A stretch of DNA of 64,000 bases from Bradyrhizobium diazoefficiens (GCF_018131185.1 NZ_JAFCJE010000001.1:186001-250000); one strand, 5' to 3'; shown: positions 25,708 to 36,212, numbered from the stretch's first letter. The notes: generated by a model from the letters alone, not told the origin. Numbers and translations: made by a program.

Positions 25708-27903
25708 TTGGGTTTGGGGTCTCGAAAACCAAGAAAACGAAACGGACGTGTGCTTGCCCGGGCCGGCGAATCGCCACGCAAGCCGCGCGCGTCGCAAGCC
25801 CGTTCGGACCGCGACGAGGTCCTGCGCAGCCGCGCCGAGGCGGAAGCCGCGATCGCGGAAGCGCGCAAATCCCATGAGCGCCTGCGCCAGGCCATCGACA
25901 TCCTGCCGCAGGGCATCGTGTTTCTCGATGCCGACGGCCGCTACGTGCTCTGGAACAAGAAATACGCCGAGATTTACCGCAAGACCGCCGATCTGTTCGC
26001 GGAAGGCGCGCGTCTCGAAGACACGCTACGCATCGGTGTCGCGCGCGGTGACTATCCCGAGGCCATCGGCCACGAAGACGAGTGGATCGCCGAGCGGCTG
26101 CAAAAGCTCTATCAACCCGCTGCCCGCCACGAGCAGAAGCTGTCGGACGGCCGCGTCATCCTGATCGACGAGCGGCTGACCGATGATGGCGGGGTGGTCG
26201 GCCTGCGCGTCGACATCACCGAATTGAAGCAGCGCGAGGCCTCGTTCCGCCTGCTGTTCGACGGCAATCCCGTGCCCATGATCGTCTGCGCGCTGGACGA
26301 CGAGCGCATCCTCGGCGTCAACGACGCCGCGGTCGCGCATTACGGCTACAGCCGCGCCGAGTTCGAGCAGCTGAAGATCCGCGCCTTGCAGGCTTTCGAC
26401 AGCGAGCCGCCCTGGACCGCCGATCGCTCGAGCGAGGAGCAGGCCGGGCGCACCTGGAAGCACGTCAAGGCCGACGGCGCGCTGATCGATCTTGCGATCT
26501 ATTCGCGCGAACTGACCTATGCCGAGCGGCCCGCGGTGCTGCTCGCCCTCATGGACATCACCGAGCGCAAGCGTGCCGAGGCGCGGCTCGCCTTCATGGC
26601 CCAGCATGACGGGCTCACCGGCCTGCCCAACCGCAATCTCTTGCGCCAGCAGATGGACGAGATGCTGCTGCATGCGCGGCGCAGCTCCGACAAGGCCGCG
26701 CTGCTCATCCTCGGGCTCGACAGTTTCAAGTCGGTCAACGACACGCTGGGACACGCCGTCGGCGACAAGCTGCTGCGCGGTGTCGCCAAGCGGCTGCGCT
26801 CCACATTGCGTGAGGAAGACGCGCTGGCGCGGCTGAATTCGGACGAGTTCGCGGTTCTGCAGAGCGGGCTGGCGCGTCCCGAGGACGCGGTGATGCTGGC
26901 CAAGCGGCTCCTGGAAGCCATCGCCGATCCCCATTTGCTCGACGGCCATTCCGTGGTGATCGGCGCCTCCATTGGAATTGCCATGGCGCCCGGCGACGGC
27001 GATGAGTCCGAGAAGCTGCTCAAGAGCGCCGGCATGGCGCTGTCACGCGCCAAGCTGGACGCGCGCGGCAGCTTCGCCTTCTTCGAGGCCGCGCTGGATG
27101 CAAAAGCGCAGAGCCGCCGCAAGATCGAGGTCGAGCTGCGCGACGCGATCCAGAGCGACGTGCTGCGCCCGTATTATCAGCCGCTGATCGACCTCCAGAG
27201 CGGCCGCATCACCGGCTTCGAGGCGCTGGTGCGCTGGCCGCATGCGGAGCGCGGCATGATCTCGCCGGCCGAGTTCATTCCGGTCGCCGAGGAAACCGGC
27301 CTCATCAACCCGCTCGGCAGGCTGATGCTGCGCCGGGCCTGCCTGGATGCCGCGGCCTGGCCGGACGATGTCCGAATCGCCGTCAACCTGTCGCCGCTCC
27401 AGTTCCGCAGCGGCAATCTGCTCTCGATCGTCACCGACGCCTTGAAGCATTCCGGCCTGCCGCCGCGGCGGCTCGAGCTCGAGATCACCGAGACACTGCT
27501 CTTGGAAAAGAGCGCCCAGGTGCTGGCGACGCTGCATGCGCTGCGCGCGCTCGGGATACGCATCTGCATGGACGATTTCGGCACCGGCTATTCCAGCCTC
27601 AGCTATTTGCGCAGCTTCCCCTTCGACAAGATCAAGATCGACCAGTCTTTCGTGCGCGACCTCGGCGCCAACCGCGAAGCGCAGGCGATCATCCGCTCCA
27701 TCGTCAGTCTCGGCAAAGGCCTTGGCGTCACCATTACCGCCGAAGGCGTCGAGACCGAAGCGGAGCTCAGCGGCCTCCGCGCCGAGGGGTGCGACGAGGG
27801 CCAGGGCTTCCTGTTCAGCAAGGCCCGGCCGAATGCGGAGATCATCGGCCTCTTGGCGGCGCAGCGGGGGATTGACGGAGAGGACGCGGCACTGGTGGCG
27901 TGA
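25708..27903 (+). CDS. PAS-PAS-GGDEF(degenerate)-EAL signalling protein
   Basis: A protein of up to 731 residues with no membrane segment. Two PAS domains (about residues 55-170 and 180-290) precede a GGDEF domain whose active site reads NSDEF at residues 377-381 in place of GGDEF. The RxxD inhibitory site lies five residues before it (REED). The EAL domain (about 470-720) is complete, with EAL at 505-507, NLSPLQF, ETLLLEK, DDFGTGYSS, KIDQSFV and AEGVETEAE. It therefore probably degrades cyclic di-GMP rather than making it, under control of its PAS sensors. The start is uncertain (TTG 25708 or GTG 25750); neither has a clear ribosome binding site. Confidence 0.9.
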   Translation: MGLGSRKPRKRNGRVLARAGESPRKPRASQARSDRDEVLRSRAEAEAAIAEARKSHERLRQAIDILPQGIVFLDADGRYVLWNKKYAEIYRKTADLFAEGARLEDTLRIGVARGDYPEAIGHEDEWIAERLQKLYQPAARHEQKLSDGRVILIDERLTDDGGVVGLRVDITELKQREASFRLLFDGNPVPMIVCALDDERILGVNDAAVAHYGYSRAEFEQLKIRALQAFDSEPPWTADRSSEEQAGRTWKHVKADGALIDLAIYSRELTYAERPAVLLALMDITERKRAEARLAFMAQHDGLTGLPNRNLLRQQMDEMLLHARRSSDKAALLILGLDSFKSVNDTLGHAVGDKLLRGVAKRLRSTLREEDALARLNSDEFAVLQSGLARPEDAVMLAKRLLEAIADPHLLDGHSVVIGASIGIAMAPGDGDESEKLLKSAGMALSRAKLDARGSFAFFEAALDAKAQSRRKIEVELRDAIQSDVLRPYYQPLIDLQSGRITGFEALVRWPHAERGMISPAEFIPVAEETGLINPLGRLMLRRACLDAAAWPDDVRIAVNLSPLQFRSGNLLSIVTDALKHSGLPPRRLELEITETLLLEKSAQVLATLHALRALGIRICMDDFGTGYSSLSYLRSFPFDKIKIDQSFVRDLGANREAQAIIRSIVSLGKGLGVTITAEGVETEAELSGLRAEGCDEGQGFLFSKARPNAEIIGLLAAQRGIDGEDAALVA

Positions 27904-27940
27904 GCATAGCGCTCCTTCGCAGCCATATCTTCTTGTTTCG

Positions 27941-27978
27941 CAAGTGTCTCCCCAACGTACAAGTGTCTCCCCAACGTA
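27941..27978. repeat. Perfect tandem 19-bp direct repeat
   Basis: CAAGTGTCTCCCCAACGTA occurs at 27941-27959 and again directly after at 27960-27978. It lies 38 bp past the stop codon of the PAS-GGDEF-EAL gene, just before the family D palindromes. Confidence 0.85.
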
Positions 27979-27995
27979 AGGGGCTCGCCGCTCCC

Positions 27996-28135
27996 TCCGG
28001 TCACCTCTCCCCCGATTGCGGGAGAGGTCGCGCCGAAGGCGCGGGTGAGGGGTCTTTCCTCTGAGGGATTGTCCCGTTGCGGAGAGACGCTCTCCCCAAC
28101 CTTCCCCCGCAAGCGGGGAGCGCACCGTCAGCGTG
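27996..28135. repeat. Intergenic palindromic repeats, family D
   Basis: Two hairpin-forming units lie side by side. The first is CTCTCCC-CGATTGC-GGGAGAG followed by GCGCCGAAGGCGC; the second is CTTCCCCCGCAAGCGGGGAG with a nearby CGGAGAGACGCTCTCC. This type of CTCTCCC/GGGAGAG repeat followed by GGTGAGGGG is widespread between genes in Rhizobiales. It lies between convergent genes and may serve as a bidirectional transcript end. Confidence 0.7.
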
Positions 28136-28142
28136 GAAGCGA

Positions 28143-29309
28143 TTAGCGCTCTCTCGCCAGAATCGCTTTCCCCACATCCTCGTAATGGCTATCCCGCGCC
28201 TGGATCTGCTGGGCGATCGCGTGCATGTCGCGAAACCGGCGCTCGAACGGATTGCTGCGGAACACTGCCGTCGCGCCGGCCATGTGATAGGCGGTATCGA
28301 CCACGCCTGTTGATTGATGGATGGTCCATGTTGAGGCCAGGCGGACTGCACTGCGATGCGCCGCGCTGAATTCGCCTGTTACGCAGAGGTCGCGCCACAT
28401 CGCATGCGCGGTCGCGTAGAGATAGGCGCGCGCCGCACGCAAATCCCCCTCGGTGCGGCCGATCACGCCCTGGACCGATGGGTTGTCGCGCATCGCGCTG
28501 GCGGCGAGCGATGGGTGCTTTCCACGCGCCAGCGCGACGGCGGCATCGAGCGTTGCCCGCGCTACGCCGAGCGAGACCGCGGCAAAGCCGAGGCTGAAGG
28601 TCGAGCCGGTGCCGATCCTGTAAAGCGGGCCTTTCTCCTGCAACGCCGATGGCGCGTCACGGAACGCTGTAAAACGCTCGGGGATGAAGAGGTCGTTCAC
28701 TTCATAGGAGTCCGTGCCGGTGCCGGCGAGCCCGATCGCCTGCCAGACGTCGTGCAACGTCGCACTCGCGGCGGGAAACAGGATGGTACGCACCTCCGGC
28801 GAGCCGTCGGCGTTTGTCCGCGGCGTGCCGTCGCCATTGACGATGCGCACATGCGCGCCCAGCCAGCTCGCCTGCCGCGACCCCGAAGCAAAATCCCAGC
28901 GCGCGGTGACGCGATAGCCGCCCTCGACGCTGCGCGCTTCATGCGCGATGGCGCCCCAGGCGAGAATGCCCGGCGGCGTGTTGAAGATCTCCCGGGCGGT
29001 ATCGTGGTCGAGCGAGGCCGCGATCATCGCGCAGACCGCGCACTGGCCGAGGCACCAGGCGGTCGAGGCGTCCGCCTTCGCGATCTCTTCCAGCACCTGC
29101 ATGAACGCTTCGACGGACGCTTCAGTGCCGCCGAGGCTCTGCGGCAGCAGCGCGCGATAGAGGCCGTTCTCGACCAGGGCGGCGACGACGACCGGCGTCA
29201 GCCGCCGCGTCCGCTCGATCTCGTCGGCTTCGCGCGCGATCAGCGGCGCGACGGTGCGGGCACGTGCGACAAGATCGAAGCTGTGATCGAAGCCTTGCGC
29301 TCTGTCCAT
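28143..29309 (-). CDS. Acyl-CoA dehydrogenase-like flavoprotein (flavin-dependent monooxygenase group)
   Basis: A 388-residue protein of the acyl-CoA dehydrogenase fold. The helical N-terminus, central beta region (GGYRVTARWDFASGSRQASWLGAHVRI) and C-terminal helical bundle (Acyl-CoA_dh_2 type) match the HsaA/DszC/HpaB-like branch that hydroxylates or oxidises small aromatic or sulfur substrates using reduced flavin. There is no clear acyl-CoA catalytic glutamate, which supports that branch. It starts 11 bp after the MFS gene ends, so the two form an operon. The open frame extends upstream, but ATG 29309 (MDRAQGFDHSFDL) is the natural start. Confidence 0.8.
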   Translation of the reverse strand: MDRAQGFDHSFDLVARARTVAPLIAREADEIERTRRLTPVVVAALVENGLYRALLPQSLGGTEASVEAFMQVLEEIAKADASTAWCLGQCAVCAMIAASLDHDTAREIFNTPPGILAWGAIAHEARSVEGGYRVTARWDFASGSRQASWLGAHVRIVNGDGTPRTNADGSPEVRTILFPAASATLHDVWQAIGLAGTGTDSYEVNDLFIPERFTAFRDAPSALQEKGPLYRIGTGSTFSLGFAAVSLGVARATLDAAVALARGKHPSLAASAMRDNPSVQGVIGRTEGDLRAARAYLYATAHAMWRDLCVTGEFSAAHRSAVRLASTWTIHQSTGVVDTAYHMAGATAVFRSNPFERRFRDMHAIAQQIQARDSHYEDVGKAILARER

Positions 29310-29320
29310 GCGCCACCCCG

Positions 29321-30541
29321 TCAAGCAACCATACGTCCAACGTCGAGCTCCTGCCTGCGTCTGGTCGGAAAACTCAGCGCCACCGCGACCGCGGCGAGTC
29401 CGATCGCGAAGGAGCCGGCGTGCAGCCAGGTGTATTGCTGGAAACTGTCGAACACGAGCCCGCCGGCCCACGGCCCGAGCGCCATGCCGAGGCTGGCGAA
29501 GGCCGAGACTGCGCCGAACACGGTGCCCATGATGCGCGCGCCGAAGAATTCGCGGACCAGCACCGCATAGAGCGGCATCACCCCGCCATAGGCGAGGCCG
29601 AACACCACCGAGAGCGCGTAGAATTCGCCGAGCTGCGCCACCGCGAGATAAGTCGCGATGCACATCGCCTGCACGAACAGCCCGCCGACGAGGACGGGCT
29701 TTGCGCCCATGCGATCGGCCAGCGCGCCCAGCAGCAGGCGCCCGCCGAGGCCCGAGACGCCGGCGACGCTGTAGACCGTCACCGCCGTGAGCGGGGCGAT
29801 GCCGCACACCATCGCATAGGACACCATGTGGAAGATCGGGCCGGAATGCGCGGCGCAGCAGGCGAAATGCGCGGCAGCGAGCGCGATGAATTGCGGCGTG
29901 CGCAGCGCCTGCGCCGCGGTCAGCTCCACGGTCGGTGCGGCGTCTGCATTCGTGTTGCCGGCGGCTAGCGGCGCCGGACGCACCAGGAAGCAGGCGGGGA
30001 TCAGCAGCGCCCAGGCCGCACAGCCGATCACCAGCATCGCGGTACGCCAGTCATAGGCCGTGATCAGCCAGCTCGCGGCCGGCGCGATCGTCACCGGCGA
30101 CACGCCCATGCCGGCCGAGACCAGCGCCACCGCGAGGCTGCGATTCTTTTCGATCCAGGCGCTCGCGAGCGCCATCATCGGTGCATAGAAGCTGCCGGCG
30201 GCAATGCCGATCAATACGCCGAAGAAGAGCTGGAATTGCCAGAGGCTCGTGGCCTGGCTCGCGGTGACGAGGCCGAGTCCGAGCAGCAGGCTTCCCGCGA
30301 GCACCACGATGCGGGTGCCGAACCGGTCCGACAGCGTGCCCCAGAAGAACGCGGCCACGCCCATGCAGAGAAAATCCAGCGTCGCCGCCGCTGACACGCC
30401 GGCGCGCGACCAGCCCATCTCTTCCGAGATCGGCTGCAGAAACACCGCCAGCGACAGCATCGTGCCGAACCCGACACACGTCATCAGCGCACCCGCGGCG
30501 ACAACGACCCAGCCATAGTCGAAGCTCGACGGCTTGCTCAT
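29321..30541 (-). CDS. MFS transporter (monocarboxylate/oxalate-type)
   Basis: A 406-residue inner-membrane transporter with about twelve hydrophobic segments. The A-motif-like loop GTLSDRFGTRIV lies between segments 2 and 3, and LLLGALADRMGAKPVL between segments 8 and 9, as in the major facilitator superfamily. The pattern resembles OFA/monocarboxylate-type carriers. ATG 30541 is preceded by GAGGAAACGC, a good ribosome binding site; the open frame reaches 30826 but the extra part is unlikely to be made. It shares an operon with the flavoprotein gene, whose substrate it may import. Confidence 0.88.
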   Translation of the reverse strand: MSKPSSFDYGWVVVAAGALMTCVGFGTMLSLAVFLQPISEEMGWSRAGVSAAATLDFLCMGVAAFFWGTLSDRFGTRIVVLAGSLLLGLGLVTASQATSLWQFQLFFGVLIGIAAGSFYAPMMALASAWIEKNRSLAVALVSAGMGVSPVTIAPAASWLITAYDWRTAMLVIGCAAWALLIPACFLVRPAPLAAGNTNADAAPTVELTAAQALRTPQFIALAAAHFACCAAHSGPIFHMVSYAMVCGIAPLTAVTVYSVAGVSGLGGRLLLGALADRMGAKPVLVGGLFVQAMCIATYLAVAQLGEFYALSVVFGLAYGGVMPLYAVLVREFFGARIMGTVFGAVSAFASLGMALGPWAGGLVFDSFQQYTWLHAGSFAIGLAAVAVALSFPTRRRQELDVGRMVA

Positions 30542-30717
30542 GCGTTTCCTCGGCGTTTTTGGTCTTGTTGATGGCGCGCGCTGGGATGGTGGCCTATCGG
30601 ACGGGAGAGGGCAAGGCTGGGTGTTGTGCGTCATTGCTCGCCCATCGGAAGGCGCAGCTAATGATGGTCTGTTCGTGCTGAAGATCAAGAAATGAGTGAG
30701 ACCGTCAGTCCAGTGCG

Positions 30718-31620
30718 CTACTGGCGTCCGCGATATCGGAGAGCCTCGACCAGCACCGAAAAGGCGGAGGAAGGCTGCCGCCGGCTCGGATAGTAGAGGT
30801 GGTAGCCCGAGAATGGCGGACACCAATCCGAAAGCACCCGGACCAGCCGGCCCTGGGAAACATGTTGCTGCACGTGGCCCTCCGTAAGATAGGCGAGGCC
30901 CAGGCCCTTAAGCGCTCCGTCCAGGAGAAGGCCCGCGCTGTTGAACACCAGCTGGCCCTCCACACGCACCTTGAGCTCGCGCCCGTTCTTCTCGAACTCC
31001 CAGGCATACAGGCTCCCGCCATGGGTCGGCAGGCGCAAGTTGAGGCAGTTATGATGTGTCAGATCCCCAGGCGTCTTTGGCCGTTTGCGTTCAGCGAAGT
31101 AGGAGGGGGAACCGACGACGGCCATCCGCAGGTCTGGACTGATGCGCACGGCGATCATGTCCTTGGCGACCAGTTCGCCCGGGCGGATGCCGGCATCGAC
31201 CTGCTGCGCCACGATGTCGGTCAGCCCGTAGTCGATGACGATCTCGACGTGGACATCGGGGTACTTCGGCAGGATCTTGCCGAGCGCGGGCAACAAGATC
31301 GCGGCCGCTGCATTTTCCGTCGCCGTCAAACGAACGGTTCCGGCCGGCTTTTCGCGGAGCTCGCTGAGCGCGGCGAGATCTGCATCCATCGCGTTGAATT
31401 TTGGCCCAATGCTGAGGAAGAGCCGTTCTCCAGCCTGGGTCGGGGTGACGCTGCGCGTCGTCCGGTTCAAAAGCCTGATGCCGATCCGCTCTTCCAGATT
31501 TCGAATGATCTGGCTGAGGGCAGACTGCGTCATGCCGAGTTTCGCTGCGGCACGGGTGAAATTGCGTTCCCGCGCCACCGCGAGGAAGGCCAGCAGGTCG
31601 CTCGCGTCCTCTCGCTGCAT
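30718..31620 (-). CDS. LysR family transcriptional regulator
   Basis: A 300-residue regulator. The winged helix-turn-helix lies at about residues 8-65 (NFTRAAAKLGMTQSALSQIIRNLEERIGIRLLNRTTRSVTPT), followed by a periplasmic-binding-protein-like effector domain. It resembles the CrgA/DmlR branch that often controls an adjacent divergent operon. It is divergent from the exported CMD-cupin-ABM-DUF1330 cassette across about 275 bp and probably regulates it, with the inducer unknown. Confidence 0.9.
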   Translation of the reverse strand: MQREDASDLLAFLAVARERNFTRAAAKLGMTQSALSQIIRNLEERIGIRLLNRTTRSVTPTQAGERLFLSIGPKFNAMDADLAALSELREKPAGTVRLTATENAAAAILLPALGKILPKYPDVHVEIVIDYGLTDIVAQQVDAGIRPGELVAKDMIAVRISPDLRMAVVGSPSYFAERKRPKTPGDLTHHNCLNLRLPTHGGSLYAWEFEKNGRELKVRVEGQLVFNSAGLLLDGALKGLGLAYLTEGHVQQHVSQGRLVRVLSDWCPPFSGYHLYYPSRRQPSSAFSVLVEALRYRGRQ

Positions 31621-31896
31621 TGATAAGCCATCCTAATGACTACATACGAAATCTATCACCTAATCGCGGACGAACCAAAGTCTTAAGTTCAGACCAGCGT
31701 GGAAGGTCGTAGCGTCGTCCCATCAGGAAGATTGTGAGGTGGTCTTCGTCGCCTTTGCGAGCCCCGCGCTTGGATCGATCGCAACCGGGAGCGAGGCTCA
31801 ACGTTGTGCTTCTCGCCAGCGGCGCGCTGTCCTGTGTGCTGCAGCTCTCTGCTGCGTGACTGATGACCGGCCCGACAACCGTTGATGGATGCTACA

Positions 31897-32679
31897 ATGA
31901 GACCGCTTGCTGCGACCCTGTTTTTGTCCTGCCTGATTGCCGGCGCGGCCGCCGCCGATCGGTCATCCGGCGAAGGAGCACACCGCATGTCGAAACCGGA
32001 AGACATCCGCGCCGTCGCGCCCGCGCTCGATAATTATGCACAGAAGGTCGTCTTGGGCGGTCTCTGGAAGCGCCCCGGGCTTTCGCCGCGAGACCGCAGC
32101 ATCGTCACGGCCGCTGCACTCATCGCCCGCGATCAGTCCGTCGAGCTGTCGTTCTATCTCGGTCTCGCACTCGACAACGGCGTGAAGCCGGCAGAGGTCT
32201 CCGAGATCATCACGCACCTGGCGTTCTACAGCGGTTGGGCGAACGCGATGGACGCGGTCCCGGTGGCAAAGGCGGTCTTCAACAGCCGCAACATCGGGGC
32301 CGATCAGCTGCCGCAGGCGTCGGGACCGCCGCTTCCGCTCGACGAGGCGGCGGAAAAGCAGCGGGCCAGACGCGTCGGCGAGCAGTTCGGTCAGATCACG
32401 CCAAGCCTGGTTCAGTACACCACCGACGTGCTGTTCCGGGATCTCTGGCTGAGACCGGATCTGGCCCCTCGGGACCGCAGCCTCGTCACCGTAAGCGCGC
32501 TCGTCGCGACCGGACAAGTCGCTCAGATCGCCTATCATCTGAACCGGGCGATGGACAATGGACTGACGCGGGAGGAAGCCGGCGAGATGCTCGGCCATCT
32601 CGCCTTCTATGCCGGCTGGCCTAACGCCTTCTCGGCGGCGCCGGTCGTCAAGGACGTCATCGAGAAGCGCCCGCGCTGA
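31897..32679 (+). CDS. Exported protein with two carboxymuconolactone decarboxylase domains
   Basis: A 260-residue protein. The first residues (MRPLAATLFLSCLIAGAAAADRSS) form a signal peptide. Two CMD domains follow (about residues 45-140 and 165-255), with the parallel motifs LSPRDRSIVTAAALIARDQ and LAPRDRSLVTVSALVATGQ, then HLAFYSGWANAMDAV and HLAFYAGWPNAFSAA. Neither domain has the CxxC pair of AhpD peroxidases, so decarboxylase or lactonase-like chemistry is more likely. It opens a four-gene cassette of exported small enzymes. ATG 31897 fits the signal peptide; ATG 31885 is possible. Confidence 0.85.
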   Translation: MRPLAATLFLSCLIAGAAAADRSSGEGAHRMSKPEDIRAVAPALDNYAQKVVLGGLWKRPGLSPRDRSIVTAAALIARDQSVELSFYLGLALDNGVKPAEVSEIITHLAFYSGWANAMDAVPVAKAVFNSRNIGADQLPQASGPPLPLDEAAEKQRARRVGEQFGQITPSLVQYTTDVLFRDLWLRPDLAPRDRSLVTVSALVATGQVAQIAYHLNRAMDNGLTREEAGEMLGHLAFYAGWPNAFSAAPVVKDVIEKRPR

Positions 32680-32718
32680 CGCGGTCCGGATGTCGCCTGC
32701 CGTGAGCCGGGGAACACA

Positions 32719-33222
32719 ATGATCACACGTAGAGACGCCCTCATCTGCGGCGGCATCGCCGCCACCGTCTCACTTCGTCGCGCGCACGCACTCACGTCCG
32801 AACCGCCAAAGGATCTTGCCATGGACATCGGCATCACGAGAAATGGGTCTCGTCCCTCCCAGAAGGGTTCGCAAGACTGGTTCACCGGAACGGTGCGAGT
32901 CGATCCACTGTTTCAGGCGCCGGATCCGGCCCGTGTCGGCGGCGGCCAGGTCACCTTCGAACCCGGCGCCCGGACCGCGTGGCACACGCATCCGCTCGGG
33001 CAGACGCTAATCGTCACCGCGGGCCTCGGCTGGGTGCAGCGTGACGGCGGTCCCGTCGAGGAGATTCGGCTCGGCGACGTCGTCTGGTTTCCGCCCGGGC
33101 TCAAGCACTGGCATGGTGCATCGCCGACGACCGCAATGACGCACATCGCAATTCAGGAATCGGTGAACGGCAAGAACGTCGACTGGCTCGAGAAGGTCAG
33201 CGACGCGCAATACCGCAAATAA
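32719..33222 (+). CDS. Exported cupin domain protein
   Basis: A 167-residue single-cupin protein. The N-terminus [19 protein letters not shown] has a twin arginine followed by a hydrophobic stretch, a likely Tat signal. The cupin metal motifs are present: HTHPLGQTL (two histidines) and PPGLKHWHG with a later MTHIAI. The sequence resembles the (R)-mandelonitrile lyase-like/YhhW-type small cupins that often sit next to carboxymuconolactone decarboxylases. It starts 39 bp after the CMD gene. Tat export would allow the protein to fold and take up its metal in the cytoplasm. Confidence 0.85.
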   Translation: MITRRDALICGGIAATVSLRRAHALTSEPPKDLAMDIGITRNGSRPSQKGSQDWFTGTVRVDPLFQAPDPARVGGGQVTFEPGARTAWHTHPLGQTLIVTAGLGWVQRDGGPVEEIRLGDVVWFPPGLKHWHGASPTTAMTHIAIQESVNGKNVDWLEKVSDAQYRK

Positions 33223-33277
33223 GTTGATGCCCGAGGGGACGTGGCGCCGCTGCGGTCATGGCGCTGCGCAGGAGGTA

Positions 33278-33673
33278 ATGGTGAACACGAAGCAGCTTCT
33301 GATTCTCGGCGCATCCATGCTGGCTTCAACTCTGGGAGGATCTGCCATCGCCCAGGAAGCACAAGGCCGATACATCCAGCTCGCCGAAATCGAGATCGAT
33401 CCGGCTCAGCTTGAAGCCTACCAGACGGCGGTCAGGGAACACATCGAAACCGCGGTCCGCGTCGAGCCGGGCGTCCTGGTGCTGTATGCCGTGTCGGACA
33501 AGGACAACCCGACCATGGTGAAAGTTTTCGAGATCTATCGCGACGTCGAGGCCTACAAGTCGCACCTCGAATCTCCCCATTTCAAGACATACAAGGCAAC
33601 GACGGAGAAGATGGTCAAGTCGCTCAAACTGGTCCGCACGGATGCCATCGCGCTCGGAGCAAGGACGAGGTGA
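33278..33673 (+). CDS. Exported antibiotic-biosynthesis-monooxygenase (YgiN-like) domain protein
   Basis: A protein of about 131 residues with a signal peptide (NTKQLLILGASMLASTLGGSAIA). The mature part is a single ABM ferredoxin-like domain (YIQLAEIEIDPAQLEAYQTAVREHIETAVRVEPGVL and the terminal KSLKLVRTDAIAL), related to YgiN quinol monooxygenase. Most ABM proteins are cytoplasmic, so export is unusual. The ribosome binding site AGGAGG ends two bases before ATG 33278 and five before GTG 33281, so the GTG may be the true start. It is the third gene of the cassette. Confidence 0.82.
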   Translation: MVNTKQLLILGASMLASTLGGSAIAQEAQGRYIQLAEIEIDPAQLEAYQTAVREHIETAVRVEPGVLVLYAVSDKDNPTMVKVFEIYRDVEAYKSHLESPHFKTYKATTEKMVKSLKLVRTDAIALGARTR

Positions 33674-33698
33674 ACGACCATTCAGAAGGGCAGTGCCT

Positions 33699-34079
33699 AT
33701 GAGAGGTTTTGTTGTAGCCTGCGCCGTGGCCGCAGGCATCGCCATCGGTGCGCTGGGGAGTCACGAAATTCACGCGCAGGCCACTCGTCCGGTCTTCATG
33801 ATCGAAGACAACACGGTGAGAAACCCGGACGGATTTGCGAAAGAGTTTGCTCCGCTGGCCCGGGACAGCGTCAAGGCTTACGGCGGACGCTATTTGGCGG
33901 GAGGAGGCGGAATTTCGATCGACGGCGATCCGCCGAAGGGCCGCGTCGTCCTGATCGAGTGGGACAGCATCGAGCAGCTCACGAAATGGCGGCAATCGCC
34001 TGAGTACACGCAGGCTCGCGCAGTCGGCGAGAAATACGGCAGCTTCCGCATCATCGCCGTCGAAGGTGCCGCGAAGTAA
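33699..34079 (+). CDS. Exported DUF1330 domain protein
   Basis: A 126-residue protein with a signal peptide (MRGFVVACAVAAGIAIGALGSHEIHA). The mature domain matches DUF1330 (VFMIEDNTVRNPDGFAKEFAPLARDSVKAYGGRYLAGGG and GRVVLIEWDSIEQLTKW), a ferredoxin-like fold related to the ABM family and of unknown activity. ATG 33699 has GAAGGG at suitable distance. It is the last gene of the exported cassette, 25 bp after the ABM gene. Confidence 0.82.
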   Translation: MRGFVVACAVAAGIAIGALGSHEIHAQATRPVFMIEDNTVRNPDGFAKEFAPLARDSVKAYGGRYLAGGGGISIDGDPPKGRVVLIEWDSIEQLTKWRQSPEYTQARAVGEKYGSFRIIAVEGAAK

Positions 34080-34215
34080 GGCCGGGCTGGGCCGATGCCG
34101 GGCCGTACTCGGCCATCGATGCAGGCGCGGCGATGATGCCACCATATCGCTGTGTTGCCCGACGGGGCAAGTCGATTTCTAAAAATCAGAAAAACGCAAC
34201 GCCGCCAAGGGGGCG

Positions 34216-34238
34216 GCTACTGTGCATGGGGTTGTTTT
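34216..34238. other. Conserved 23-bp intergenic motif, copy 1
   Basis: The 23 bases here are identical to those at 63098-63120; the core reads ACTGTGCATGGGGTTGTTTT. Both copies are followed by a similar T-rich stretch (GCGCTTTTCGTTTTG here, CGCGTTTTTTGTC there). The flanking genes are unrelated. This copy lies between the ends of the DUF1330 gene and lepA. The function is unknown; a small RNA, a processing site or a mobile element end are all possible. Confidence 0.6.
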
Positions 34239-34286
34239 GGCGCTTTTCGTTTTGCCGGCCGCGGAGACGGGCCGAAAGCCCCCGCG

Positions 34287-36098
<1,812 letters not shown>

Positions 36099-36212
36099 GG
36101 GCGCGGGATACCACTCACATCCCCGTGCGGCAACCATATTGCTGTATTTTCAGGGCCCTTGTTCACGCCAAGCTGATTCCACGGCGGGACGAAACGCGCT
36201 ACGCAAGCCCCC

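Noticed and set aside
25332..25877. A 181-residue plus-strand frame upstream of and overlapping the PAS-GGDEF-EAL gene
   Set aside because: It has no domain or composition of a real protein and overlaps the start of a well-supported gene in another frame.
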